Shown: positions 21,771 through 33,144, counted from the stretch's first letter. The stretch is DNA of 64,000 nt from Tomocerus qinae (GCA_020055645.1 CM034546.1:66960001-67024000), one strand, 5' to 3'. Notes: generated by a model from the letters alone, not told the origin. Made by a program: numbers and translations.

Positions 21771-22340
21771 ATTATATTATTCACTTATAAAAGTTTCCTT
21801 GGTGTGTTTATGTATATTTATTACATGTAATTTCTTTTCAGTAAACAATCGATACATAGTATTCACATTAGCGTAAGTATTTTAGCAAGTAAAAACTCCG
21901 TAGTTGCTACTGACAACTTTGAATACAAATCAAACAATAGTATAATGTTTACGAGGCCGTCACTATACGCGCGTGTCGTCACTATACACGTGCCGTAACT
22001 AAGCCAAACGAATAAATGGAGAAAAGCTAAGTTGTGAGCAAGCTGACACAAAAATATCTAACCAGATTTTTAGGATCTAACCAGATCTTAAGCGAACCTA
22101 ACCTAATTATACTACATAAAACATAATTTATTGTTATGTCGCAGTTATTTATCTATGCCATGATTCTCCTACGCTCGTCCTATTACTTACCGGCATAAGT
22201 TCGATTACCCCCCCTGTTAGGCTACTTCTCTGATATCTCGAGGGTATTAGTTTGATACCCTTTGTTCGTATATAGTTCTGATAAGCTCTACTCTCTTGCT
22301 ATTTGTTCTACACAGTAATATCAGTACTGCAATGCCAGAA
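21771..22340. repeat. Anonymous dispersed repeat, copy B (right part)
   Basis: Matches 3255-3980 (for example GTAAACAATCGATA, CATTAGCGTAAGT, TTATTTATCTATG) and continues the copy begun at 9650-9950. Confidence 0.7.
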
Positions 22341-22657
22341 GTTTAAAGCAGAATGTAATTTGCATTTGCATTCATCTCTTCATTCTTCTCCTCATTCCTC
22401 TCCAATACGATTTATAGTCAACATAACAGTTTAGTAAACCGATTGGTATCGAACATAAATGATCTTTCAAAATTCAAAATTAACAGGTATCAAAATGATT
22501 TCTATTTTACACTGGTAACTCTCTTACAACCATTCGCTAAATTTACGTTTAAATGTAAAGTTAATAAAACCTCCCTAAATATTTACCAGAATTATAGATT
22601 ATAATTAATATAATAGTGTGACAAATTTAATAACAATATTTAATTTTTTAGATTAAA

Positions 22658-23534
22658 ATGCCTACAGACAGTGCTTTGAAAGCTTTTGACACATTCTTTG
22701 CGTTCTACGGGGCCAGAAAACTAAACCCGTTCCTATGGAACAAAAAACAAATGCTACTTTCACCAAAGATAGATACAGTGAGTCGTCTACATTGCTACTG
22801 TGCATGGTCAGCAGGATGGATGGTGACTATTTACGGAGTATTGCGCCTCTTGAAAGAGATGTACATCCGGGATGAGAACTTCAAATCTTATCAAATCATA
22901 ATGTTGGTATTCTACCACCTCCATATTTTTATGTCCTGCAGCGTGACTACGATTTTCATTTTTCAAGGTGACATCATTGCAAAAGCTGTAAACATGGCCA
23001 TGCACTGGGATCGATAATGCAGAGGTAGATTATTGAGGTTTTAATTAATGTTTAGTGAATAACAAGCTTCTAATTGGTCTGAAAAATATTTAGCAACATA
23101 TTGCTGGAGCGGAAAGAAAAAGAAGGGAGGAACAGAAGCAACATTGAGTGACAAGGCTATAAATCTATTGCTGCCGGCTTCATTCATTGGATCTTTTTGT
23201 GCAGGACTCCTCTCCTTTGCATCTCCTGTCGACCCACTGCAGCGAATCGTCTTGGATTTCTTTCCTCAGATCTACGAGAAATACGAGCCATGCATAAAAT
23301 GTGTCAGTTTCGTGGTCATCGTTATTTTCGGTTGTTACATTTGGAGCCCTAATATATTAGCAATGATGTTTGCTTTCCTGTACACCTCTTGGATGTATTT
23401 CTGGATCAAGGTTCTAACAGGAAGAAGCGAATCTGAAGACGGACTGCTGGCACAGACATACATCAAAGACAACCCAGTCCGAAACTTGATGCTCTACAAA
23501 GTGAGCTACATAACAAATGCAGTCGTCAATAAGG
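22658..23534 (+). pseudogene. Multi-membrane chemoreceptor-like gene, truncated
   Basis: Exon 1 (22658-23024) begins MPTDSALKAFDTFFAFYGAR and contains LNPFLWN plus two hydrophobic segments. Exon 2 (23094-23534) follows an ATTTAG acceptor and adds three or four more (such as LLLPASFIGSFCAGLLSF and VSFVVIVIFGCYIW). The splice phase closes (G plus CA). The style resembles gustatory/odorant-receptor-like families of springtails, normally about 400 residues with seven membrane segments. Two lesions: an in-frame TAA at 23015-23017, just before the donor GAG/GTAGAT, and abrupt loss of the 3' part where the 23535 element begins. No continuation was found beyond 24509. Confidence 0.65.
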
Positions 23535-24509
23535 GGTCGTATGTAAATTGGTCTTAGTAAACTGGTCTTTTGGGCATAAGTAAACTGGTCCTCCCGAAAA
23601 ACAAACTGGTCCTCCCGTAAAAGTAAACTGGTCCTCCCGAAAAACAAACTGGTCCTCCCGCAAAAGTAAACTGGTCCTCCCGCAAAACAAACTGGTCCTC
23701 ACGTAAAAGTAAACTGGTCCTCCCGTAAAAGTAAACTGGTCCTCCCGTATAAGTAAACTGGTTTTACTGTAAGCCATGACGTCTATAGATAGGACAGATA
23801 GGATGTATAACGTATGTTAAATGATTATGCAAAACTAATTTATGCAATCATATTTTTATCTCATTGTCTTTACTCGTACGGAATACAACATACAACTTTC
23901 GAAGCCATCACTTCAGTCTTCTGTAGAACTTAGAGTTGTATGCTACGGCTGTAACATTCGTAAAATCCCAAAGAGTTAAAGATAAGTTAGTGCAGGAAGG
24001 CTTTATATGTCAAGGATGAAAATTTCAGTTTACAGGTACGATCATTTGTATCACTTGCGTTTGTTCCATGTAATGATATTCGTCAACGATTTTCAGAACT
24101 ACAAGAAGGTTTAGAACCCCTATTGAAACCATTATAGATTATATGAGAACAACATGGATTGGAACTCAAAACTACTCCACCTACGTATCATGTTGAATTT
24201 TGAAACGTTACAGTTGGGTTTTAGAAGGAATTCCTCACACTACTAACAGTGCAGAGGGATATCATTTCTCATTGAATGTCAGATTTAGATCTAAGCATCC
24301 AACTTTTTACTTAAGTTTACGGGAAGACCAGTTTACTTTTACAGGAAGACCAGTTGGTTTTGCGGGAAGACCAGTTTACTTTTACGGGAAGACCAGTTGG
24401 TTTTTCGGGAGGACCAGTTTACTTTTACGGGAAGACCAGTTGGTTTTTCGGGAAGACCAGTTTACTTAAGCTCGAGGACCAGTTTGCAAAGACCAGTTTA
24501 CGTGACACC
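23535..24509. mobile_element. Non-autonomous Mutator-like element, copy 2
   Basis: 975 bp, the same length as and by eye identical to 1523-2497, including the tandem-unit ends and decayed transposase piece (24036-24312). Unlike copy 1 it has no matching 9-bp flank (left TCAATAAGG, right ATACAAACG), which points to a deletion or recombination at one edge. It sits in exon 2 of the chemoreceptor-like gene. Confidence 0.85.
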
Positions 24510-24536
24510 ATACAAACGTATAATTCTATAATATAA

Positions 24537-24700
24537 TCGCACTAATACCTGACTATCTATGTCTTGGTAGGAGAACCTAGGGAACCTGCATATATTACGT
24601 AAGTTAAAACCCCCTCTCCAAAGTGTAGCGCAAGTGCTAGCTGTAAATCTTATGGACATCGCCTCCTCCCATCATGACTAAAGTATACAGGTAATCTGGC
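24537..24700. repeat. Dispersed repeat R3, copy 1
   Basis: The pattern GGTAGGAGAACCTAGGGAAC, then CTGCATATATTACGTAA, then CCCCCTC, then GCCTCCTCCCA recurs at 25960-26150 and 45090-45330. Non-coding. Confidence 0.55.
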
Positions 24701-24724
24701 GCAGGCACATTGAATAATGGATGT

Positions 24725-24856
24725 TTTTAATAATGTACCCCAAAGCAGTTTACCCGAAGCAAAGTGTCTTTGTCGGGTAACTTCGAAAGGCACCCGACAA
24801 TAGCATGTTGCGTGTGGTGGACGTCGGGTAAACTGCTTTGGGGCACATTATTAAAT
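24725..24856. mobile_element. Short hairpin MITE flanked by TTAA
   Basis: The inverted ends TAATGTACCCCAAAGCAGTTT and its near-complement (24843-24852 side) bracket about 75 bp. TTAA stands outside each end, compatible with a piggyBac-type target site. It is too short to code for anything. Confidence 0.6.
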
Positions 24857-25959
24857 ACCTTTGTATATACGTATGTTTGTGTGTTTGTATGTGTCTAGTG
24901 TCTATATGTACAAATGAGCAGAGCCGTGATATTTAATAGCGGCGGCGGTTTATTCCCCATTTTTCATCGGTTGAGCCACCTTAGTCGAGGTTTACCGGCG
25001 GCGGCTGATAAAATCATTTTTAAAGTAAAAACACAAAGTTCGGACATGTGTAGTGAAATCTTCCTTATGTCTTTAAGTATGTTGCATACCAACGCACCAT
25101 AGATGTAAACGTAACCATCCACCATCCCATCCCATCCGGATGTTTGAATGGGCTGGAAGGACAATTACTTGGATGTCGGTAATGGGCTGGATTGGATGGA
25201 GGCAATTTCTTAAATGTTGATAATGGGCTGGATGGGATGGGTAAAGTAGCCTGGATGGTCATTATAGGCTGGATGGAAAGGAGTTGGTTGTCACTTCCTT
25301 TGGAGTGAATCGAACAACTAAAATAATTGAATAGCAAACAATTGACCCAAAACTATCTAAAAAGCTTATTTTTACGACTACAAGGTTTGAAATAGCCGAA
25401 CGCAAGAAATGACATGTTATTTTTTTACTTCGCATTCACACAAATAAATGTTCGAATAAAGCAACCTGTACGTAGATACTTGTTACGAAATATTATTTAA
25501 GCTTCTAAGCTTTGATATCGAGTATGTTTGGTGTGCTGGATGAGAACCATTACCTTCCCATCCGGATGTCATGATGGGTTGGATGGGATGTTTATCAAAA
25601 TATATTCATTAATAACCTATCTATCTATATCACACCAATAGTATAAAGCTGAGGTGCAATTGCGCAAATAAATAAAGGGATGGATGAAATATGAATTTTT
25701 TTGCGGTTGAACAGTCATTGAATTTCGGGCTAATATGCAGTCCCTAGAACATTACATGTTTCAACATTTTTCTAGCACATCTTATGTGCTAGGTTTCACC
25801 TAGTCAACTATAAACGTAATATATGCACGTTCCTTGAAAGCACGAAAGCAAAATGCGTATGCCCCCCCCAACGAAATGAGTTGTTTCATATTATTATAAC
25901 ATCAGAACAATCTCTATATTTTAACCACAGACTGAGATGAACCAATAAATTTACCAACC
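24857..25959. other. Gene-free stretch with ATGGGCTGGATGG repeats
   Basis: No convincing gene. At about 25110-25290 a degenerate array of CTGGATGGGATGG / AATGGGCTGGA phrases appears; it recurs briefly at 25555-25590. Bases 25760-25940 carry sequence resembling the R3 edge. Confidence 0.4.
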
Positions 25960-26150
25960 TAATTATGAATCTATGTACGTCTGGTAGGAGAGCCTGGGTG
26001 ACCTGCATTTATTGTGAAACGCAAAACCCCTTCCCATCTGTAACGTAAATGCTGACAGTAACTTTTTTAGGTACCTCCTCCTCCCACCAAGTGCACACGT
26101 AATAAATGCACGCACCTTAAAAGCAAAATAACAAAATGCGCATGCCCACT
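25960..26150. repeat. Dispersed repeat R3, copy 2
   Basis: Matches 24537-24700 and 45090-45330 (CTATGTACGTCTGGTAGGAG, then CCTGCATTTATTGTGAAACG, then TACCTCCTCCTCCCACC). Confidence 0.55.
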
Positions 26151-26344
26151 TCCTCTGATTCTTCCTCAAATAAGTTTCCTCTGATTGACTCTAATTGTCA
26201 ACTATCTCATCTGCGTGAAAAGTGTTCTGTTATGTGACAAGTGGTGGAATTTTTTCAATTATTTATATATTCTGCTAATGGTTGCTGTTGCTGGACGCCT
26301 ACCTTTCTAAATTTGCCAAATTTTACTGGGAGCCTAGTGAGTAT

Positions 26345-26600
26345 ATAAACGTAGTTACTAAATAATATATTATGGCTGGTAGAAAGCCATTAATTACATA
26401 TTAATTACATATAAAGAATACAGAATGGTAACTGGAAAAAGACGAAGAAATTTTGTTCAGATAATTTCTTAAGCTAATGTCACTCAGCTTTGCTCCAGTG
26501 ATAGCTCAGTGGTTGCTTCTAATAACTTTAAACACAAATCAAACAATAGTATATTATGAATTATGATATACTATATTATGACGTCTTTATTTTCGTAGGC
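26345..26600. repeat. Dispersed repeat R4, copy 1
   Basis: Shares AAACGTAGTTACTAAATAAT, then GTAGAAAGCCA, then GTGATAGCTCAGTGGTTG, then ACTTTAAA-ACAAATC with 29350-29820. The TAGCTCAGTGGTT phrase resembles a tRNA A-box, but no B-box was found nearby, so a tRNA-derived SINE is only a possibility. Confidence 0.45.
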
Positions 26601-26624
26601 ACTGATAATTACCATGCTAATTAT

Positions 26625-26632
26625 ATTTAATT
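26625..26632. repeat. Target-site duplication, left (ATTTAATT)
   Basis: Repeated exactly at 27719-27726 around the FLYWCH-bearing element. Confidence 0.75.
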
Positions 26633-27718
26633 GATTCACCCCCAAATTGTCAACCCCTAAATGTCAACAGGAAAAAAAACTTTTTACCAACACGGTTTTC
26701 CTTTTTGTCAACACAGCATTCTCTTTTTGTCAACAAAATATTTGTTATGTTTATTCAGTAGGTTAGAAGTATGTTTGCATACAGGTATGTGTAATATTAT
26801 TGCAAAAAAATAAGTTAATCAGTCAACTGGCAATGTCAAGTATTAAGGAAGATTAAGAGTATTAAGTTGTAAGGTTGGACAATTTCAATTGTGACACATT
26901 AGGAGGATCTTTAAAAAAAGTCATTAGCTCTATATCTTAGAATATATTTTTTAGTAAATATTCTGGTGGGAGAAGTGCTTGTGTTTCCAAATCTTGTTCT
27001 TTAGTAACTTGGTCTTATAATATTTGTCCAGCTGTTTTCTCGGGATTTTCCATTGCTAATTTTTTGGCTTCTCCAAAACACAATTTTTTTGCAACTTGAC
27101 TACAATTTGGGTCATGGGAAGAATGTCTACCATCTACCCAGCCTTTGATTCCTTCCCCGAATTGTCCATTTTCTTCAACGACGACTGCACTGCAAATTTC
27201 CCTTTCGGTACAAGACAATTATCTGGTCTTTGGGTCCGTAAACTGTAGACATAACCGTTTCTGGCAAGTTGCTGAGTAACTTTATTCTTCGTTTTTGAAA
27301 TGAATAAAGTACAATATGATGCCATTTTCCCTAAAAATACTTGCAAGCAAGGGACTCTGTTCTGCGCAGCTCAAATGAACACGAACAAATAAAGTTCAAA
27401 CACCTTACCTTATCTTCCCTCTTCCATTCATTATCATTATCAGAAATTTACATATCTGATAATGCATAAAATGGTAATCTACACAGAGTATCAGAGCACA
27501 GGCAGTCTATTCTACTCGATCTATCTACTCAGATGTCTGTGTGCCACGATTCCTAAAGCTCCTGTAAAACATACACTATAAGGATCTTATATATACTATA
27601 ACTTGTTGACAAAAAGGGAGTTTCGTGTTGACAAAAAGGTGTTGAAAAAAAAATCTGGCAATAATTGTGTTGACAAAAGGGGGTTGACAAAAAGGTGTTG
27701 ACAATTTGGGGTTCTCCC
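26633..27718. mobile_element. Mutator-like element with FLYWCH remnant
   Basis: A 1086-bp element with inverted ends (CCCCAAATTGTCAAC both sides) built of a TTTTTGTCAACA-type unit repeated at 26646-26735 and 27600-27712. It is flanked by an 8-bp duplication ATTTAATT. Its interior encodes part of a FLYWCH zinc finger on the minus strand, a domain typically paired with the transposase in animal MULEs. The transposase itself is missing, so the element is non-autonomous. Confidence 0.75.
27015..27346 (-). pseudogene. FLYWCH zinc-finger remnant of a MULE
   Basis: Two overlapping minus-strand frames. The upstream one (27134-27346) carries a GYVYSLRTQRPDNC segment like the first half of FLYWCH. The other (27015-27218) carries CSAVVVEENG then GRHSSHDPNC, the second half with its paired histidines. 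The switch falls in the shared 27134-27218 part, so a frameshift is likely. Both lie inside the 26633-27718 element. Confidence 0.5.
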
Positions 27719-27726
27719 ATTTAATT
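27719..27726. repeat. Target-site duplication, right (ATTTAATT)
   Basis: Copy of 26625-26632. Confidence 0.75.
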
Positions 27727-30414
27727 CTGGTAACAATATAAATAAGTTTAATGCCGAATGATACTTAGCAAAGCACTTTTAAATTATTGTAATCTTTTTC
27801 GGGCCAAGAATTAGTTAATTTAAAACATTGATAAAGATTACTGGTTTCAAACTTTGTGAATCTTAACAAAAATATTTTCTATCTTAGTTAAACATGACTT
27901 TCAATTATAAATTCATAATTACGAAATATTTTATCGAATGGTGAAAAGGGGCGAAAAAATGTATGAAACCTTTCCTCTATAAATGACCATTTAATGTAAT
28001 AAAATCACTACTATTATGTAGTATAACTCAAAAGTATTACTACTGTAGTGTCATTGTTATTGTTGTGGTTAAACTGCATAGCTTAGGAAATTGAAGATGG
28101 TTAATGAACAATACAACAATAATGTCATAAAACCGCAGTTAGTTTTAGATTTATTTTAGTGGTCCATTGTAAGAGTTTGTTTTGTTTGTAATGATTTAAT
28201 CATGTCAACAGATCTTAATGCATAGATCTACTTGTACATAAATCTACATAGAATGAGGTTTAGTAGCTTTTATTCAAATGTTACGTACTTTTTAGTCTAG
28301 CAGTAATCATTAGAAAATGTTATTTTTCTGTAAACTTTTTTATTTTTAGTAATGTACAAAATGATCAGGGAGTCAGGTTGTCTTCGTTTATTTAAAGTAG
28401 GGAAGCAACTAGCAACTTACTAAAAATTAACTACTTACTCTGTTCAATTTGCTTGGTTGAGAGGAGTAAGGGAATAAGGGAACCGGGAAGAATTAAAGAA
28501 TCGATACAATATGTAATATGTAATGCGGGTACAGATGGTGAGTTATGTGCACTTTGTGGTTCTGCTGGGAGGTATGAAAATTTTCAAGTTAATACCAAAT
28601 ATTTCAAATGTGTGGCATATTTTCTTTGCTCTTAAACCATTACTACAAAATTTAGTTTTTCAGTCACTTCTTCCTTTAAACATATTTTCGTTTGTTTTTG
28701 GTCTTCTATGCCTTTTCAGTATCTTCCTTTAGAGGCCTTTTAGTGTATAGAATTGTCATTGGCAAAAGACGAAAAAGATTTACTTCGCTCAGGTTTAATC
28801 AAATGATGGCTTTGACGTCAAGCAATAATATGTGTTTACATGTTACAATATGGAATTAAATCTCGTTGGAACTTCTCTTCTGCTACATGCAATATGGTAA
28901 TACTGTAACATCCAAAGTTTAAATATATTAATAAGTTTAAATTAAGTCCCAGTAATTTTTAAGAAGTGAGTTGCTTCAGCCAATTATTGTAAGTCCGGAT
29001 TTATTATCCTTTAGGCATGAGAATAACATCAATATTTAACTGCCAATGGTGCAAGGTTAGTTCACTATCTATAGTTTGCACTGCAATGTCATATGTCAGG
29101 AGCAATGTCATATATGTGACAGTAAAGAGAGTGAAAGAAGAATTTTACTTTTCTGCACTTACATTTATTGCCCGAGCAGTCTAGACGTGTCTCGAGTGTC
29201 TAGAATATATTGAAATTTCCATTATATTACTACATGATTAACGCTTTACCTGCCATATATAAACAGGATGCCAGTATAGTCGATAATATTATAGATGGAT
29301 TGCCCATATATAGACTACCTACTTAACACACACTTATTAGGAGTATTAAGATATAAACGTAGTTACTAAATAATATATTATGGCAGGTAGAAAGCCAGAA
29401 ATAGAATTTTGCATATAGTGGTACCAATTGCGGGTCGTGACTAACGCTTCTCTCTCAATATTCCTATTACATATATATAATCCAGAACTATAAGTATTAA
29501 CTGGGAAAGACGAAGAAACATTTTTCGGATTATTTCTTAAATTATATCACTCAGCGTTACTCTTTTGAAGGCACATAATAGCATCTATCAAATGTAATTA
29601 ATTTATATGGAAGCTATTTTGCAGTAAAGAAAAAGCCTGGGAAACGTTTGTAAAAATGTGTGAAGAATGGAAGCTTTTTTCCTGTTTACAAATTTTCTCG
29701 CTATCTTGTTTCTTATCCTGTTATTTTGTTTTGTAAAATCTATCTATATTTATTACTTAACTCTATGGTGATAGCTCAGTGGTTGATACTAATAACTTTA
29801 AATACAAATCTATAACATATCTATGTATATAACTCTTTAACGTTAGACTTACTGGGAAATTCAAATGGAGGAGGTGTTAACATAGAGCATTTGTAAAATT
29901 TATGAAATTAAAATACATGTAAAAATCCCATATTGTTTTAAATGATTAACCCTAACCGTGTACATTTACATTATAAATACACATCGACTGTGTACATTAG
30001 AATTAAGTTTTTGCTGTTTACAATGATTTCCAATCAAATCAGGCAATAAGACAAGGCATTAAGTTTAATGCCGAGTAAAATTCAGGCATTAGGCTTAATA
30101 CCAGGCATTTTTAGGCATTAAGCTTATTGCCTAGGCATTAAGCTTAATGCCTGAATTTATTAATTGTCGTTAACTAACACGTACACAAATTCTGAGATTC
30201 TCCCTCCGAAGTAATTCATGGAAAATTAGAGTTAGTAACTTTTTATTTTCATTTTTAAACTCCGCCATTATACCTTATACAACCAAAGCACGTTTTTACA
30301 ACTTCACGCGTATGGTAAATATTTACCGCATAACATCTATAAAAAGATTGAAATAGTGGTCCAACTCCAGTGCTTATCGTGATTTGGGATTGGATAACTA
30401 TTCACATGATTACA
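27727..30414. other. Gene-free AT-rich stretch
   Basis: No supported gene; small open frames near 28450-28730 show no recognisable protein. Bases 29350-29820 are a second copy of repeat R4 (shared phrases as at 26345-26600). Confidence 0.45.
30041..30155. repeat. Palindromic GGCATTAAGCTTAATGCC cluster
   Basis: Several overlapping palindromes of the type GGCATTAAGCTTAATGCC, with variants, follow each other in about 115 bp, so the strand can fold on itself many ways. Function unknown. Confidence 0.7.
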
Positions 30415-32436
30415 TTAGTTGACTTCTCGGGGAGTTTTGCAATTACGGAATCTCAATCTTGTGGACTTTGTCTTGCGATTTCGTGTCATAAATATTTTCT
30501 TTCTGCCTTTTCTGGACATCATAAAGGCGTGATATTTTGATTTTAAAATTAATATATTCTCTTGTATGCTCCTGTACACAATACAAGGAATATTTTTACC
30601 TATGGTGTATTCAATGGTGTAAATTAATAAAGCAAAGAGAAACAGCCACCCAGAAAGCTTAAAAACAGTATGAATTTTCATTCTAAGACTAATTGGTTCA
30701 CAGTTATCCTTTTCAACTTGTAATTGTTTTAGCTTTAAATCCAAAAAGTATAAATTATTGCTATTCCAAAACTCCACAAATCCTTCTTCCCAAAGTTGAA
30801 GGGAGAATTTTTGAAATTGATGACGAAAGGAAGAGAAAAAATGTCTGATATAAAATTTAATGTCGACATCTTCTACTGCAGTAGTGCAAATACCTTTAGA
30901 ATGATTCATGACTATGAGATGGTGAAACCTTTTCAGATACTGCCTGTTGTTAATCAGAAATGCCTTGATTTTGAAATTTACTAATAAATCCACTAATGAT
31001 TCCAAGTTGTTTTCAAAAGTAATATTTCGTGACCAATAATATGTATGTGTATGTGTATCAAGCTTATCTAAACTTACTTTATGTTTAACAAACATTTCTT
31101 TCGCGTACATTTCAGGAAATACATAGTTCTTAATAGCAATCATTTTGTAGTTATGATGTACCACATCGTAGAAATTATCCAGACGTTTTCGGTCAGGTGG
31201 AGCTACAACTTCACTTGTGATATAAGTTTCATACTGACATGTGATCATGAAAGTTGTGATTAGAATTGTCATACAAAGAAAATTCTTGGTTTTCACAGGA
31301 GCAACTTCACCGAGAAGAGTTCCAAAGGTTGAAAATACTACCAATTCACAGTATCTGTACAATGATAAGCGTATTTTATCAAAATAATAGAAAATTATGA
31401 CGTAGGCGATTGGAAAAGAGAAGAAAATCAACACCCAGCAAGGACCGTCAAATGTATTTTGAATTAAAACTGTTAATGGAACATCATGAAATCGTTCTTT
31501 TGGCTCGCAATAAAAAGCAGCATTTTGTCTGTCACCCATTATTAGTTGCGAAACGTCCCATTTATAATTTAGTGAAAATTGAAGGATACTGTTTGAAGTT
31601 CGAATTGAATCGAAATTCTCATCCGGAAATTTATTTCTGTATTCTGCTGTGAAATTGTAATACTTTGACATAGTTTCCATAACTTGAGTGTTTATATTAC
31701 AAGGATCTTTAGTTATCATTATGTAAATGAAACCAGTAATACAATCTCCTCTCCTTAAATTCTTATTCCCAGTAACACCTGCAAAATCTTTAACATAAAT
31801 AACCTTTTTGTTAAGATGACCATTGGATCGTATCCAAACGTTTTCCCATTTACTGTTGTCCATCTTCAACCCAATCTCCAAGAATTTGAATTTCGGTGCA
31901 TAAAACTCTCCGGTATAAATAGCAAAATGTGAATTATCTTTCAAAAACAAAATGTAGATAGGACAAACAAAGTAGTATTGTAATTTAGGAGTCCAGCTTT
32001 CGTCCATTGAATTCTTTGCCTTAAGGTCGTATATCAATATCACTTTTGATTTCAGTCGGTTTATTTCCTGCCCAAATAAAAGTGGCCAGTTTTCCACTTT
32101 CGATTTCGGTTTAACAGCTACATTAATGCTACATGTACGTTTTGACAAATCCTTTGGATTATTGGGATCCCGTACCAAAACACTGTTGTTAAAAGAATAG
32201 TTTACTAAAATCCATGGTTGCGAATTTTGATTTTCTATCAAGAACGCTTTGCTTGATTCAGACTTTTGGAAGTAAATCACGTTGATGTCGCAATTGGGAA
32301 ATAAATAGAAATTTTCATTACAGTTAACGTGTAATGACAGACACAATAGAAGGCAATGTATTAAGTTACAAAAATACACAATTTCTTTAAACTTCATATT
32401 GAATTTGTGTGGAATTTTTATTGCTTTTATGTTCAT
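30415..32436 (-). CDS. Divergent ionotropic-receptor-like protein 1
   Basis: An intronless 673-codon frame. The second Met (MKFKEIVYFCN, residue 14) opens a better signal peptide and is the likelier start. A long extracellular N-terminal part precedes a first membrane segment (about 331-352, after TFDGPCW), a short pore-like hydrophobic stretch (363-378), a second full segment (384-402) followed by QYETYITSEVVAPP, a divided ligand-binding-like S2 lobe, and a last segment (about 598-620, FKLSGWLFLFALLIYTIEYT). This is the ion-channel layout of arthropod ionotropic receptors, which act as chemosensory cation channels. Ligand contacts of glutamate receptors are not recognisable. It shares its key motifs with 40195-42132. 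Confidence 0.72.
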   Translation of the reverse strand: MNIKAIKIPHKFNMKFKEIVYFCNLIHCLLLCLSLHVNCNENFYLFPNCDINVIYFQKSESSKAFLIENQNSQPWILVNYSFNNSVLVRDPNNPKDLSKRTCSINVAVKPKSKVENWPLLFGQEINRLKSKVILIYDLKAKNSMDESWTPKLQYYFVCPIYILFLKDNSHFAIYTGEFYAPKFKFLEIGLKMDNSKWENVWIRSNGHLNKKVIYVKDFAGVTGNKNLRRGDCITGFIYIMITKDPCNINTQVMETMSKYYNFTAEYRNKFPDENFDSIRTSNSILQFSLNYKWDVSQLIMGDRQNAAFYCEPKERFHDVPLTVLIQNTFDGPCWVLIFFSFPIAYVIIFYYFDKIRLSLYRYCELVVFSTFGTLLGEVAPVKTKNFLCMTILITTFMITCQYETYITSEVVAPPDRKRLDNFYDVVHHNYKMIAIKNYVFPEMYAKEMFVKHKVSLDKLDTHTHTYYWSRNITFENNLESLVDLLVNFKIKAFLINNRQYLKRFHHLIVMNHSKGICTTAVEDVDIKFYIRHFFSSFRHQFQKFSLQLWEEGFVEFWNSNNLYFLDLKLKQLQVEKDNCEPISLRMKIHTVFKLSGWLFLFALLIYTIEYTIGKNIPCIVYRSIQENILILKSKYHAFMMSRKGRKKIFMTRNRKTKSTRLRFRNCKTPREVN

Positions 32437-33144
32437 TTAAGCAGGTCTTTCCAATACATTTGCTATTGTGATAATCAGACAGAGCGAGTGGTTTAAGGAA
32501 GTTTAAATATGAATATCATAGTTAAAGTGTGTGTTGTTGCGATTACTGGTGGGTGGCAGGTATGTTGCCGTGCATGAATCATTGCATCAATTTCCAGAAA
32601 TGGTATGTTAAATAAATTGTTTAGTTTAAGGCTGCCTGGACGATACAATCGTTGCAGATACTCAAAATAATACATTTTGTTAAATACCAGGTTTATATGA
32701 AAATACGAGGAAGATAATGCATAACATTTGAATAAACTAGTGGATTAAAATATCTCTTTTAAGTAGTAAAAATGGGCACAATGAAATAAAATTAGAAGAT
32801 AGAAAAATTGTTGAACATTCTTAAATCCATTTCTGAGTAACCAATTTCAAAAAGTATAGTAGATATCTCAAAAAACAAAAAATTCGACTGATCTAGTCGG
32901 GCTTGCATTTTATATAATACAGCAACCTTTTCATACATTAAAAACAAAATACATATCTTCGTAAAAATTGATTCTAAGTAAACTGGACTTAGTAAACTGG
33001 TATTTTCAACTGTCCATCCTATTTACCCAACACCCGAAGGTATATTAACTGACTAACTGATACCAACTGTCGCGCTTCGGGTGTCAAGCAGGTTTTGTGT
33101 TAGGTTAGGTTAGTTAATGTCGGGCTTGTAAGATAAGCCGCTGG
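32437..33144. other. Gene-free stretch with a MULE-end relic
   Basis: No gene. At 32966-33004 GTAAACTGG-CTTAGTAAACTGGT resembles the end unit of the 1523-2497 element, apparently a solo scrap. ACACCCGAAG (33030) and its complement CTTCGGGTGT (33076) form an inverted repeat. Confidence 0.4.

Noticed and set aside
26501-26520. tRNA-like TAGCTCAGTGGTT (also near 29770)
   Set aside because: It resembles an A-box but there is no B-box, no cloverleaf and no acceptor stem; kept only as a repeat note.
33101-33120. TTAGGTTAGGTTAG, like the arthropod telomere unit
   Set aside because: Under three units; too short to mean an interstitial telomere array.
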